The notes: generated by a model not told the origin, from the letters alone. A stretch of DNA of 64,000 nt from Halomonas sp. BDJS001 (GCF_026104355.1 NZ_CP110535.1:1240001-1304000), one strand, 5' to 3'. Counted from the first letter of the stretch, positions 34,045-42,889 are shown. Numbers and translations are program-made.

Positions 34045-34712
34045 GGACACTCATCTTTGACTGCGATGGCGTGCTGGTCGATAGCGAAGCCCTTGCCGAA
34101 GGCACCCTGGTGGAGTACCTCTCCCACTGGCTGCCCGATCTGAATATCGATCAGGAACTTGGCCAGGCGCTGGGGATGACCACAGCGGCTATTCTGCGCC
34201 ATCTCGAAGCATTAAGTGCCCACACCCTGCCAGTGGATGCCACCGAGCAGGTGGATACCGCCATTGAAGCGCGTCTGGCGCGAGAGCTTAAAGCCATAGA
34301 GGGAGCTGACAAGGCGGTTCGTGGTATTGCATTGGAGAAGGCGGTGGTATCCAACAGCCGCCGCAGCCGGGTGCTGGCGTCACTGGCGAGCACGGGATTG
34401 GCTGAGGCGTTTGGCGAGGTGCCTATTTTTACCGCTGACCAGGTGGCTAATCCCAAACCCGACCCTGCGCTCTATCGCTTGGCGGCCTCCCACTTAGGCC
34501 AAGTACCACGGGACTGCCTAGTGGTAGAGGATAGCGTGGCCGGGGTGACTGCCGCCCATGCCGCAGGTATGTGCGTGATTGGGTTCGTCGGTGCCAGCCA
34601 TGTGGATGCTGAGCAGTCGACGCGGCTGACCCAAGCCGGCGCCTGGCGCATTTTAGCGCATATGCATGGCCTGGAAGCGTTGGTGGATGAGTGGCAAGCC
34701 AGTGGTCAATAG
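34041..34712 (+). CDS. HAD-superfamily phosphatase / beta-phosphoglucomutase-like
   Basis: A 223-residue HAD subfamily I enzyme. Motif I is FDCDGVLVDSE (nucleophile Asp 8, acid Asp 10), motif II VVSNSRRSRV, motif III Lys in NPKPDPALY, motif IV VVEDSVAGVTAAHAAG. The cap is helical, as in beta-phosphoglucomutase and 2-deoxyglucose-6-phosphatase. It is translationally coupled to the ATPase gene by a 4-bp overlap, so it probably acts on a phosphorylated sugar or polyol in this pathway, perhaps removing a dead-end phosphate. The exact substrate is unknown. Confidence 0.85.
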   Translation: MRTLIFDCDGVLVDSEALAEGTLVEYLSHWLPDLNIDQELGQALGMTTAAILRHLEALSAHTLPVDATEQVDTAIEARLARELKAIEGADKAVRGIALEKAVVSNSRRSRVLASLASTGLAEAFGEVPIFTADQVANPKPDPALYRLAASHLGQVPRDCLVVEDSVAGVTAAHAAGMCVIGFVGASHVDAEQSTRLTQAGAWRILAHMHGLEALVDEWQASGQ

Positions 34713-34769
34713 GTCACTGAATAAAAGGTTTCCGGCAATAATGGCGCAGCAAGCAATGAGAGCATAACG

Positions 34770-35555
34770 ATGAAGCTAAACAACAAAGTTGCGGTGATTA
34801 CCGGCGGTGCGCGGGGCATCGGCCTTGCCATTGCCCAGCGCTATTTAAGCGAAGGGGCAAGCGTTGTGGTGGCGGATATTGACCGCCTTGCCATTGATGA
34901 TGCAGTGGCGACACTGCAGCAGCGGGCGGATGGTGAAAAGGTGATGGGGGTTGAGCTCAATGTCTGCGTTCAGGCCTCGATAGACGCCATGGTAGCGGCG
35001 GTAAACAAGCGCTTTGGTGGCATCGATATTCTGGTCAATAACGCTGCCGTCTTTGATATGGCGCCGGTGCTTGAAGTGACCGAGGCGAGCTTCGACAAGC
35101 AGTTTGCGGTCAATACCAAAGGCATGTTCTTTACTCTGCAGGCGGTTGCCCGTTCCATGGTAGCCCGCGGCCAAGGGGGCAAAATTATCAATATGGCCTC
35201 CCAGGCAGGTCGCCGCGGTGAAGCATTGGTAAGCGTTTACTGCGCCAGTAAAGCCGCAGTGATCAGCCTTACCCAATCCTGTGGGTTGGATCTCATCAAG
35301 CACGGTATCAACGTTAATGGCATCGCCCCCGGCGTGGTGGATACGCCGATGTGGGAGGAGGTCGACGCGCTGTTTGCCCGTTTTGAAAACCGTCCGCTGG
35401 GTGAGAAGAAACGTTTGGTGGGAGAGGCAGTGCCGTTTGGGCGGATGGGACTTCCCGAAGATCATACTGGCGCCGCCGTGTTTTTGGCCAGCCAGGACAG
35501 CGACTATGTGGTCGCCCAGACGCTCAATGTCGATGGCGGCAACTGGATGAGCTGA
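34770..35555 (+). CDS. smoS: Sorbitol (L-iditol 2-) dehydrogenase, SDR family
   Basis: A 261-residue short-chain dehydrogenase. The NAD-binding motif GGARGIG is at about 12-18, the NNAAV motif at about 90, and the catalytic Ser, Tyr and Lys lie in NMASQAG and VYCASKAAV. The sequence VAVITGGARGIGLAIAQRYL and the C-terminal DSDYVVAQTLNVDGGNWMS agree with SmoS, the sorbitol dehydrogenase of Rhodobacter sphaeroides, which turns D-sorbitol into D-fructose. Its place in a polyol ABC operon supports this. Confidence 0.88.
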   Translation: MKLNNKVAVITGGARGIGLAIAQRYLSEGASVVVADIDRLAIDDAVATLQQRADGEKVMGVELNVCVQASIDAMVAAVNKRFGGIDILVNNAAVFDMAPVLEVTEASFDKQFAVNTKGMFFTLQAVARSMVARGQGGKIINMASQAGRRGEALVSVYCASKAAVISLTQSCGLDLIKHGINVNGIAPGVVDTPMWEEVDALFARFENRPLGEKKRLVGEAVPFGRMGLPEDHTGAAVFLASQDSDYVVAQTLNVDGGNWMS

Positions 35556-35562
35556 GGTGGTC

Positions 35563-36183
35563 ATGACCCCTGATCTAGATACGTTAGCCCGGCAGATTAT
35601 TGGCGCCGCTGAAGGCGCATCACGCTACCTGGTAGCGCTGGCAGGGCCACCGGGGGCGGGAAAATCCTACCGCAGCACCCAGCTCTGCGCGGCTATTAAT
35701 CAGCACCTACCCGGCCAAGCGGGGCTGGTGCCCATGGACGGCTACCACTTCGATAACGCTGTGCTGGGCGAGCAGCAGGTGCCCGTCAAGGGGGCGCCCC
35801 ATACCTTCGATGTGGAGGGGTTGCGCTGCGACCTTGAGCGTATCCGCCTGGCTATTCACCCGGTAGCGGTGCCGGTATTTGACCGCCCGCTGGATCTCGC
35901 CCGTGCCGGTGGACGTCTGATTACCCCTGAACAGCGCATTGTCATTGTTGAGGGCAACTACCTGCTGCTTGACCGCCCACCCTGGCGCGAACTGCGACCG
36001 CTGTTTGATTGGACGCTGTTTATAGACGTCGACGACGTCGTACTGGTTGAGCGGCTGATCAACCGCTGGCTCGAGATGGGCCAGGATCGCACCGGGGCGC
36101 TTGAGCGCACCCACCACAAAGACATGCTCAACGCGCAGTTAGTGAAGAGTTGCTGTTTACCGCCCGACCAGCGCTGGCGCTAG
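35563..36183 (+). CDS. P-loop sugar/nucleoside kinase (uridine kinase/YggC-like), probable fructokinase role
   Basis: A 206-residue P-loop protein of the phosphoribulokinase/uridine kinase family. Walker A is GPPGAGKS (about 28-35), followed by VPMDGYHFDNAVL and the KGAPHTFDVEG block, and later VIVEGNYLLLD. It resembles E. coli YggC and the kinases encoded with fructose transporters in rhizobia (FrcK). No PfkB-type fructokinase is seen in this operon, so it may phosphorylate fructose made by the polyol dehydrogenases; this is inference. GAGG precedes the ATG at 35563. It is 7 bp from the sorbitol dehydrogenase stop. The last residues after NAQLV look less typical. Confidence 0.78.
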   Translation: MTPDLDTLARQIIGAAEGASRYLVALAGPPGAGKSYRSTQLCAAINQHLPGQAGLVPMDGYHFDNAVLGEQQVPVKGAPHTFDVEGLRCDLERIRLAIHPVAVPVFDRPLDLARAGGRLITPEQRIVIVEGNYLLLDRPPWRELRPLFDWTLFIDVDDVVLVERLINRWLEMGQDRTGALERTHHKDMLNAQLVKSCCLPPDQRWR

Positions 36184-36268
36184 TACTTTGTGTTAGCACA
36201 TTTAAACCGCCTCTTTTACCTGCCTTATTCACCCCATCGCGCCAAGTAGGCCTTGGCTGGAGAGTCCC

Positions 36269-37755
36269 ATGACCCGTCTTAACAATCACAACCTGGGCAA
36301 GCTAACCGACGATGTTGCCAAACCTCAATATGATCGCAAGACGCTCACCCCCGGCATTGTACATATTGGGGTAGGCGGCTTTCATCGTGCCCATCAGGCG
36401 ATGTACCTGGATGCGCTGATGAATCAGGGCGAAGCGTGGGACTGGGGCATTGTGGGCGTAGGCGTGATGCCCGGCGACAAGCGCATGCAGCAGGCACTGG
36501 CGGCGCAGGACTATCTCTACACGCTGGTGGTTAAGCACCTGATGGCCAGTATGAGCCACGGGTCATTGGCAGTATGGTCAATTATCTCTTCGCGCCGGAA
36601 GAGACCGAGGCGGTGATCGAGCAGATGGCCGATCCGGCGATTCGTATTGTGTCATTGACGGTGACCGAAGGCGGTTACAACTTTCACCCGGTAAGTGGCG
36701 AATTCGACCTCGATAACCCCCAGGTGCGGGGTGATCTTGCCAACCCTACTCAGCCCACTACCAGCTTCGGATTGGTGGTGGAAGCGCTTGCCCGCCGCCG
36801 CGCCCGTGGCATTGCGCCCTTTACCGTGATGTCTTGCGATAATATTCAAGGCAACGGCGACGTGGCCAAACGCATGTTCGGCGCCTATGCCCAGGCGCGG
36901 GATGCGGAGTTAGGCGCCTGGCTTGCCCGTGAGGTGGCATTTCCCAACGCTATGGTGGATCGCATTACCCCCGTCACGTCGCCCACGGATATTGACGAAC
37001 TTGCCCAGCGTTTTGGCGTTGAAGACGCCTGGCCGGTGGTGTGCGAACCCTTCACCCAGTGGGTGCTGGAAGACCATTTCCCCCTTGGGCGTCCGGCGTT
37101 TGATAAAGTGGGGGTTCAAGTCGTGGAAGATGTCGAACCCTACGAATTAATGAAGCTGCGCCTGCTTAACGCCAGTCACCAGGCGTTAACCTATTTTGGC
37201 TATTTAGCCGGATACCGCTACGCCCATGAAGTGTGTCAGGATCCGCTGTTTGTGGAGTTTTTGCTGGGCTATATGCGCGAAGAGGGCACGCCCACGCTAG
37301 CGCCGGTGCCAGGGGTTGATCTCGAAACCTACCGCTTAACGCTGATTGAGCGCTTCGCCAACCCGCAAATCAAAGATACCCTGGCACGGCTCTGCGCCGA
37401 AAGCTCCGACCGGATTCCCAAATGGTTGGTGCCGGTGATTCGCCAGCAGTTAGCCCAGGGCGGCGAGATCTATCGCAGCGCCGCGGTAGTGGCCAGCTGG
37501 GCGCGCTACGCTGAAGGGGTGGACGAGCAGGGCGAACCCATAGAGATTGTGGATCGTTTGAAGGCACCATTAATGGCCATTGCTGCCGAAAATCGCTCGC
37601 GGCCCACGGCCTTTATCGAAAATCGCGAGCTGTTTGGCGACTTAATCGACAACCCTCGCTTTGTTGAAGCCTATTTAGCCGCGCTAAGTTCCCTGCACGA
37701 ACGTGGCGCACGGGCTACCCTAGAGGGTCTGGCATCGTCCAAAGGAACAGTGTGA
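36269..37755 (+). pseudogene. Mannitol 2-dehydrogenase (long-chain), frameshifted as read
   Basis: Polyol dehydrogenase of the mannitol dehydrogenase family that oxidises D-mannitol to fructose or D-arabitol to D-xylulose with NAD. The first frame (from 36269) carries HIGVGGFHRAHQAMYLD and ends wrongly after LVVKH. The second frame continues with GSMVNYLFAPEETEAV, the TVTEGGYN block, the MSCDNIQGNGD motif and the catalytic-Lys region YELMKLRLLNASHQAL. Adding one C at the CC of 36538-36539 joins both into one protein of about 495 residues with the expected bridge HPDGQYEPRVIGS. It overlaps xylB by 4 bp. The sequence may contain an error, or the gene may be inactive. Confidence 0.85.
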
Positions 37756-39242
37756 TGTATATCGGGGTGGATTGCGGTACCCAGAGTACCAAAGTAGTCG
37801 TGGTCGACGTTGAGCGAGGAAAAATTCTCGCCGAAGCAAGCCGTCCTCACCGCTTAGAAGAGGGCGAAAATGGCCGCCGTGAACAGGCGCCTGCGGAGTG
37901 GTTAGCCGCATTGAAAGCGGCGTTTTTTGCCGCGTTGGACAAAGCCGCTGTATCGGCGAGCCAAGTGCGCGGCATGGGTGTTTCTGGTCAGCAGCACGGC
38001 ATGGTGGCGCTGGATGGCAACGGTGTGCCGGTCTACCCCGCCAAGCTGTGGTGCGATACCGAGACCAGTGCCCAGAATGCCGATTTAGTGGCTCGATTGG
38101 GGGGCGAGGCGGGTTGTTTGGAGAAGCTGGGGCTAGTGCTGCAAACTGGCTACACAGCCTCTAAAGTTGCCTGGCTGCGTGAGCATCAGCCGGAGGCGTA
38201 TCGGCGTATCGAGAGCCTGCTGCTGCCCCACGACTACCTCAATTTCTGGCTGACGGGCGAGCGCGTTACCGAGGCGGGTGACGCCTCCGGCACTGGTTAT
38301 TTCGATACCCGTAAGCGTTGCTGGCAGTTGGATGTTTTTGCCGAAATAGCCCCAGAACTAGACCCGGCGCGGGTACTGCCCCGTGTTCTGGAAGCCCATG
38401 AACCGGTAGGCTTTGTGTGCTCGGCGGTGGCCCGGGAACTGGGGCTTGGCAACCAGGTAGTCGTCTCCTCTGGCGGCGGTGACAATATGCTGGGTGCCAT
38501 TGGTACGGGCAATATCACCCCAGGATTGGTCACGCTCAGTCTAGGCACCTCCGGCACCGTGTGCGCTTACTCGGCTAAACCTGTTGAGTGCGATAGCGCC
38601 ATGGTGGCCAACTTCTGTTCCAGTACCGGTGGCTGGCTGCCGCTGATTTGCACCATGAACGTTACGTCCGCTACCACTCGGGTGCGTGAGCTGTTTGGCT
38701 TGGATCTGGCAGCCTTTGGCGAGCGAGTGGCCAGTGCCTCCATAGGCGCTGACGGCGTCACCGCACTGCCATTTTTTAACGGCGAACGGGTGCCGATGCT
38801 GCCCGACGCCTCGGCGGACTTTCTTGGCCTGACCAGCTTAAACACTACTCAGGCTAATTTATGCCGGGCCGTGGTGGAGGGGGCCACTTTCGGGCTACGC
38901 TATGGGTTGGAGCTGTTGGGCGATTTAACCGCCGGGGCCAGCCAGATCCGTTTGATCGGTGGCGGTGCCAACAGCCCTGTGTGGCGGCAGATGGTTGCTG
39001 ACATTACCGGCACCCAGGTAATTTGTCCTGAGATTACCGACGCGGCCGCGCTAGGTGCGGCGATACAGGCGGCCTGGTGCGACCAGCGTTCAGAGGGCGT
39101 TACCCTGGAAGCGCTGTGTGAAAAACTAGTCCACCTGGATGCACAGTCACTGGCTGACCCCCATCCAGCGCGAGTGGCTGCTTACCAACCCATTTATAGG
39201 CGCTACTGCGCAGCACTTGAACAACGCCATGGCGGCGCTTAA
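37752..39242 (+). CDS. xylB: Xylulokinase
   Basis: A 496-residue FGGY-family sugar kinase that phosphorylates D-xylulose to D-xylulose 5-phosphate. The N-terminal [17 protein letters not shown] phosphate-binding segment, [14 protein letters not shown], and the DASGTGYFD block with the catalytic-base Asp are all present. In the C-terminal half GLRYGLELL and [19 protein letters not shown] form the adenosine site. Xylulose would come from D-arabitol or xylitol oxidation by the upstream dehydrogenases. Its ATG overlaps the mannitol dehydrogenase stop. Confidence 0.93.
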   Translation: MMYIGVDCGTQSTKVVVVDVERGKILAEASRPHRLEEGENGRREQAPAEWLAALKAAFFAALDKAAVSASQVRGMGVSGQQHGMVALDGNGVPVYPAKLWCDTETSAQNADLVARLGGEAGCLEKLGLVLQTGYTASKVAWLREHQPEAYRRIESLLLPHDYLNFWLTGERVTEAGDASGTGYFDTRKRCWQLDVFAEIAPELDPARVLPRVLEAHEPVGFVCSAVARELGLGNQVVVSSGGGDNMLGAIGTGNITPGLVTLSLGTSGTVCAYSAKPVECDSAMVANFCSSTGGWLPLICTMNVTSATTRVRELFGLDLAAFGERVASASIGADGVTALPFFNGERVPMLPDASADFLGLTSLNTTQANLCRAVVEGATFGLRYGLELLGDLTAGASQIRLIGGGANSPVWRQMVADITGTQVICPEITDAAALGAAIQAAWCDQRSEGVTLEALCEKLVHLDAQSLADPHPARVAAYQPIYRRYCAALEQRHGGA

Positions 39243-39262
39243 ACGCATATGAAGGAGATCTT

Positions 39263-40216
39263 ATGACCAGCCAGCTGCAACAGCTAAAGCAACACTCGCT
39301 TGTCGTCGCCGACACCGGTGACCTTGAGGCTATTCGTCGCTATCAGCCCCAGGATGCGACGACTAATCCCTCACTGCTGCTCAAGGCGTTTAGTTTGTCG
39401 GGTTATCAAGCGCTGATTGATGAAGAGCTGAGCAGCGTCAAAGCCTCTGGCGGCAGCCGTGAAGAGCAGGTCAAACATGCCGTTGACCGCCTGGCAGTCG
39501 CTATGGGCAGTGAGATTTCCGCCGTTGTACCGGGGCGTGTTTCCACCGAAGTGGCGGCGCGGCTGTCGTTTGATACCCAGGCCAGTATTGCCAAGGCCCA
39601 CGAGTTAATTGAGCTGTATGACGCCCGCGGTGTGTCCCGTGACCGCGTGTTGATCAAGCTAGCGTCTACCTGGGAGGGCATTCGTGCCGCCGAGGTGCTT
39701 GAGCGCGAGGGCATTCAGTGCAACCTGACGCTGCTGTTCAGTGAAGCGCAGGCCCAGGCCTGCTTTGATGCCGGCGTATTTCTGATCTCGCCCTTTGTGG
39801 GCCGGGTGACCGACTGGTACAAAAAAGAGACCGGCAACGACTACACGCCGGAAAACGACCCGGGGGTTCAGTTTGTGCAAGGCGTTTGCCAGCGTGCCAA
39901 CCAGGGCGGTTACGATACGGTGGTCATGGGGGCGAGCTTCCGTACCACCGGTCAGGTGCTTGCCCTGGCAGGCTGCCCAAGACTGACGATTTCGCCGGCG
40001 TTGCTGGAGGAGCTGGAGGCAACAGAAGGCAGCGTCAATGTGCAGATTCAATCTGGCGAAGGTCGCGGCAAACCGACTGAACCGTTGAGTGAATCGGCTT
40101 TCCGCTGGGGCCACAATCAAGACGCAATGGCTAATGACAAGCTGGCCGAAGGCATCCGCCGCTTCCACGACGATCAACTTGAGCTAGAGAGCCTGATCGA
40201 TAAACGACTAGGCTAA
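39263..40216 (+). CDS. tal: Transaldolase
   Basis: A 317-residue TalB-type transaldolase of the pentose phosphate pathway, exchanging a dihydroxyacetone unit between sedoheptulose 7-phosphate and glyceraldehyde 3-phosphate. The Schiff-base Lys is K132 in RVLIKLAST, the same number as in E. coli TalB, and D17 in VVADTGD is the acid/base residue. [12 protein letters not shown] and [12 protein letters not shown] are family signatures. AAGGAG stands before the ATG, 20 bp after xylB. Its presence in the operon helps carry xylulose 5-phosphate into glycolysis. Confidence 0.95.
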   Translation: MTSQLQQLKQHSLVVADTGDLEAIRRYQPQDATTNPSLLLKAFSLSGYQALIDEELSSVKASGGSREEQVKHAVDRLAVAMGSEISAVVPGRVSTEVAARLSFDTQASIAKAHELIELYDARGVSRDRVLIKLASTWEGIRAAEVLEREGIQCNLTLLFSEAQAQACFDAGVFLISPFVGRVTDWYKKETGNDYTPENDPGVQFVQGVCQRANQGGYDTVVMGASFRTTGQVLALAGCPRLTISPALLEELEATEGSVNVQIQSGEGRGKPTEPLSESAFRWGHNQDAMANDKLAEGIRRFHDDQLELESLIDKRLG

Positions 40217-40230
40217 TAGGTTAGCCCACG

Positions 40231-40326
40231 GCGTCGGGGCTAGGAGGGCGGCCATGGCGGTCAGATGGCGAAAGTAGCGCCTCTGGATGGGTTAACAGCG
40301 CCCCCGCGGAACCTTAACCCCGACGC
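40231..40326. other. Long-range inverted repeat before the fructosamine kinase gene
   Basis: GCGTCGGGG (40231-40239) and CCCCGACGC (40318-40326) are perfect complements 78 bp apart, in a 142-bp GC-rich gap between tal and the fructosamine kinase gene. It might fold as a leader structure; no known riboswitch was recognised. Confidence 0.35.
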
Positions 40327-40358
40327 AGTTATTCATTGGGGTACAGGGAGAAAGTCGT

Positions 40359-41201
40359 ATGGATGCCACCCTGAGCCAACTGTTGGAATCTATCGAATTA
40401 ACCCCCGCTGGTAGTTTGCAGTCGCTCGGTGGGGGTGACATGGCTGCCGTATACCGTCTGGAGACTCGCCAGGGGCAGGTGGTGATTAAGCACGACGATG
40501 CATCACGACTGCGCGGTGAAGCCGAAGGGCTACGTGCCCTGCGCAGCGCCTCTGGGCAGTTGGTGGTGCCTGAAGTGTTAGGCCTGTCAGCGGGCTGGCT
40601 AGTTATTGAGTCGCTGGATACAGTGCCTGGCGGGCCGCAGAGCGAAACCGCGTTAGGCGAAGGGCTTCGCGGGTTGCACAGTGTGATTGGCGACGCCCAC
40701 GGCTGGCATCAGGATAATGCCTGTGGGCGCACACCCCAACCTAATGCACCGCTCAGTGATGGGCGGGCCTTCCAGCGCGAGCGGCGTTTATTACCCCTGT
40801 GTGAGGCGTGCCACCAGCGTGGTCTATTGGACGCAGCGCTACGCGGGCGTATCGAGCGCTTGGCTCAGGATTTGGAGCGCTGGCTGCCAGATGCACCGCC
40901 CAGCCTGCTCCACGGCGACCTCTGGTCGGGGAATGTGCTCTTCACCACAAAGGGGCCAGCGATTATCGATCCAGCGGTTTATCGCCACTACCCAGAGGTG
41001 GATGTAGCGATGCTGACGCTCTTTGGCTCGCCGGGGGAAGCGTTTTTTGATGCTTACTGGAACGGCGACGCCCCGGCCGACTGGCCGAGGCGTGAAGCGC
41101 TGTTTCAGCTCTATCCGTTGCTCAATCACCTGCTGCTGTTCGGTGCCAGCTATCGCTCGGCGGTTGAGCGCAGCGTGGCGAGGCTCGAGTCTTACACCTG
41201 A
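40359..41201 (+). CDS. Fructosamine kinase family protein (FN3K-related)
   Basis: A 280-residue kinase of the fructosamine/ketosamine-3-kinase family, which phosphorylates sugar adducts on protein amines so that they detach (deglycation). It has an APH-like fold: N-lobe with LGGGDMAAVYRLET and VVIKHDD (ATP-binding Lys), then the catalytic loop LLHGDLWSGNVLF, then the metal-binding IIDPAVYRHYPEVDVAM. It follows the polyol operon, whose pathway produces fructose, a strong glycating sugar, so a repair role is plausible. AGGGAGAAAG precedes the ATG. Confidence 0.88.
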   Translation: MDATLSQLLESIELTPAGSLQSLGGGDMAAVYRLETRQGQVVIKHDDASRLRGEAEGLRALRSASGQLVVPEVLGLSAGWLVIESLDTVPGGPQSETALGEGLRGLHSVIGDAHGWHQDNACGRTPQPNAPLSDGRAFQRERRLLPLCEACHQRGLLDAALRGRIERLAQDLERWLPDAPPSLLHGDLWSGNVLFTTKGPAIIDPAVYRHYPEVDVAMLTLFGSPGEAFFDAYWNGDAPADWPRREALFQLYPLLNHLLLFGASYRSAVERSVARLESYT

Positions 41202-41221
41202 GCCTTACCAGCACTTGTGTT

Positions 41222-41662
41222 TTACCAGGATTTATAGGGCAAAAACTTGCCGTTTAAAGTGAGCAGTACCCGGTCGCCCTTGGGGTCTTCGACTTTGTCG
41301 ACCTCCATGGTGAAGTCGATGGCGCTCATAATGCCGTCGCCGAACTTCTCCTGCACCACGTCTTTCAGGGTCTCCCCGTAAACACCGACGACCTCGTATA
41401 AACGATAGATAAAGGGGTCTTGGGGGATCGCTTCATCCCAGGCTTTGGTGGGGAAGGCTACCAGGGCATCGGCGACCTCGCTCTCCACGCCCAGTGTGTC
41501 GCAAAGCTTAGCGGCAATCTCTGGGCTGGCGCTATTCATGCCGTAGCAGGCGGAAGCGACCCACACCGGTGACATGCCAACGGCGTTACCAATATCGTCC
41601 CAGCTCATTTTTTTACGCGCTTTAGCGGCGAGCAGGGTGTGGCGCATTTCGAGCTTATCCAT
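41222..41662 (-). CDS. cynS: Cyanate hydratase (cyanase)
   Basis: A 146-residue cyanase that decomposes cyanate with bicarbonate to CO2 and carbamate, releasing ammonia. The catalytic residues correspond to R87, E90 (YRLYEVV) and S113 (GIMSAIDF), equal to R96, E99 and S122 of the E. coli enzyme, whose N-terminus is nine residues longer. The N-terminal helical part resembles a POU-like fold and the C-terminus ends LNGKFLPYKSW. AGGAG precedes the ATG. It lies 52 bp downstream of the FNT channel gene on the same strand. No carbonic anhydrase (cynT) gene is nearby. Confidence 0.96.
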   Translation of the reverse strand: MDKLEMRHTLLAAKARKKMSWDDIGNAVGMSPVWVASACYGMNSASPEIAAKLCDTLGVESEVADALVAFPTKAWDEAIPQDPFIYRLYEVVGVYGETLKDVVQEKFGDGIMSAIDFTMEVDKVEDPKGDRVLLTLNGKFLPYKSW

Positions 41663-41714
41663 GGTGATTCTCCTCTAGAGTGGGGGCGGGTGACGCCCTT
41701 TTTTAGTTACTGGA

Positions 41715-42527
41715 TCAAGACAACACTTTTTTGGGTTGGGTACGGACATGGGTGGTATAGAGCACCAGACCTACCAGCGTCAGGCCGCCAACCAGGTTGC
41801 CTAGTACCGTGGGGATTTCGTTCCACATAATGTATTGATATAGAGTGAAGTCGGCGCCCATCATCAGGCCAATCGGAAACAGGAACATGTTGACGACGGA
41901 GTGCTCAAAACCGAGGTAGAAAAACACAATAATCGGCATCCACATGGCCATGATTTTGCCGGAAACCGTTGTCGAGATAGCGGCGCCCACTACGCCCATA
42001 GAGACCATCCAGTTGCAAAACATGCCTCTCATGAAAAGTACAATCCAGCCGGCAAGCCCTGCATCCTGGTATCCCACCGTGCGGCTTTCACCGACGGTCA
42101 TCATCGTTTGCCCGACCGCATTGATCTCCTCGGTGCCGCCCATGGTGAAATTCAGGTAGCCAAAAGTGGCGATAAACAGGGCGCCACCCAGGTTGCCAAG
42201 CCCTACCAGCGCCCAACACTTGAGCATTCGCGGCAGGGTCACGCCGGGTCGTTTGTCGAGCCATGCAATAGGCACCAGCGTAAAAACCCCGGTCAGCAGG
42301 TCATAGCCCATCAGATAGAGCATGACGAAACCCACCGGAAAGAGCAGCGCCCCAATTAAGAAGTTGCCGGTTTGGGTCGCAATGGTGATGGCAAAAATAA
42401 CCGCCAACGCCAGGGTTGCCCCGGCCATAAAGGCGCGGATAAGCGTATCCCGTGTCCCCATATAGACTTTTGACTCCCCCTGATCCACCAATTTGGTGAC
42501 AAATTCGCTGGGCATTAGATAAGACAT
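41715..42527 (-). CDS. Formate/nitrite transporter (FNT) family channel
   Basis: A 270-residue inner-membrane channel of the FNT family (FocA, NirC), which forms pentamers that pass small monovalent anions such as formate, nitrite or hydrosulfide. Six membrane segments are present. The central His of the pore is in GFEHSVVNMFLFPIG, and the RGMFCNWMVSMGV block contains the conserved Cys/Asn region. Linkage to cynS suggests that it imports cyanate, an anion of similar size; this is an inference. AGGAG stands before the ATG. A sigma-54-type promoter lies about 215 bp upstream. Confidence 0.88.
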   Translation of the reverse strand: MSYLMPSEFVTKLVDQGESKVYMGTRDTLIRAFMAGATLALAVIFAITIATQTGNFLIGALLFPVGFVMLYLMGYDLLTGVFTLVPIAWLDKRPGVTLPRMLKCWALVGLGNLGGALFIATFGYLNFTMGGTEEINAVGQTMMTVGESRTVGYQDAGLAGWIVLFMRGMFCNWMVSMGVVGAAISTTVSGKIMAMWMPIIVFFYLGFEHSVVNMFLFPIGLMMGADFTLYQYIMWNEIPTVLGNLVGGLTLVGLVLYTTHVRTQPKKVLS

Positions 42528-42682
42528 ATGTATGTCTCCTGTGTCATTTCGGTTAGTTAACGCTTAATCCAAGAGTTTTAGTGTTTCCTGATCAGAGCAA
42601 TAAATAGGAGCAACAAAGCCGATGGCTGCGCCGTCCTGGTGCAAAAGAGATTAAGCGTGTGGCGCAATCGCACTATTCATAT

Positions 42683-42734
42683 AGCTATTCCATTCAGCTA
42701 TTTCACTTGGTTGTTTCACCTGGTCGTTCCGCTT
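42683..42734 (-). repeat. Four degenerate 13-bp tandem repeats in the FNT-cynS leader
   Basis: Copies on the plus strand: AGCTATTCCATTC, AGCTATTTCACTT, GGTTGTTTCACCT, GGTCGTTCCGCTT (42683, 42696, 42709, 42722). They cover the expected start of transcription and the first part of the leader of the sigma-54 promoter. Confidence 0.45.
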
Positions 42735-42740
42735 AACCAT

Positions 42741-42757
42741 TGCTATTTATGTGCCAA
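42741..42757 (-). promoter_or_regulatory. Sigma-54 (-24/-12) promoter of the FNT-cynS operon
   Basis: Minus-strand TTGGCACATAAATAGCA keeps the invariant GG and GC with exact -24/-12 spacing and matches TTGGCAC-N5-TTGCA at most positions. A sigma-54-dependent activator gene is divergent from it, which strongly supports function. Confidence 0.72.
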
Positions 42758-42845
42758 TTTGTGCGGATGGTTTTTAAGCAAATGTTTTTATTGAATTAAA
42801 TTTTCTTATAGCGGTTTTATGGGAAAGCGTTAGTAGCCACGAAAA

Positions 42846-42889
42846 ATCGTAATTAACGATATTTCGTTGTTTTATTGACGGAATATCGT
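42846..42889. promoter_or_regulatory. Candidate enhancer sites for the sigma-54 activator
   Basis: ATCGT-AATTA-ACGAT (42846-42860) overlaps ACGATATTTCGT (42856-42867), which is matched by the inverted ACGGAATATCGT (42878-42889; 11 of 12). They lie about 90-135 bp upstream of the -24 element, the normal position for upstream activating sequences. Confidence 0.55.

Noticed and set aside
34845..35564. 239-residue open frame on the minus strand inside the sorbitol dehydrogenase gene
   Set aside because: Antisense shadow; the SDR protein on the plus strand has all motifs.
36130..36183. Frameshift near the 3' end of the P-loop kinase gene
   Set aside because: Another frame gives a hydrophobic tail (VEELLFTARPAL), but it has no stop until the next gene's start, and the present frame ends at a suitable length, so no correction is made.
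42683..42734. CRISPR or phage-like repeat array
   Set aside because: Repeats are 13 bp, directly adjacent without spacers, and no cas genes are present.
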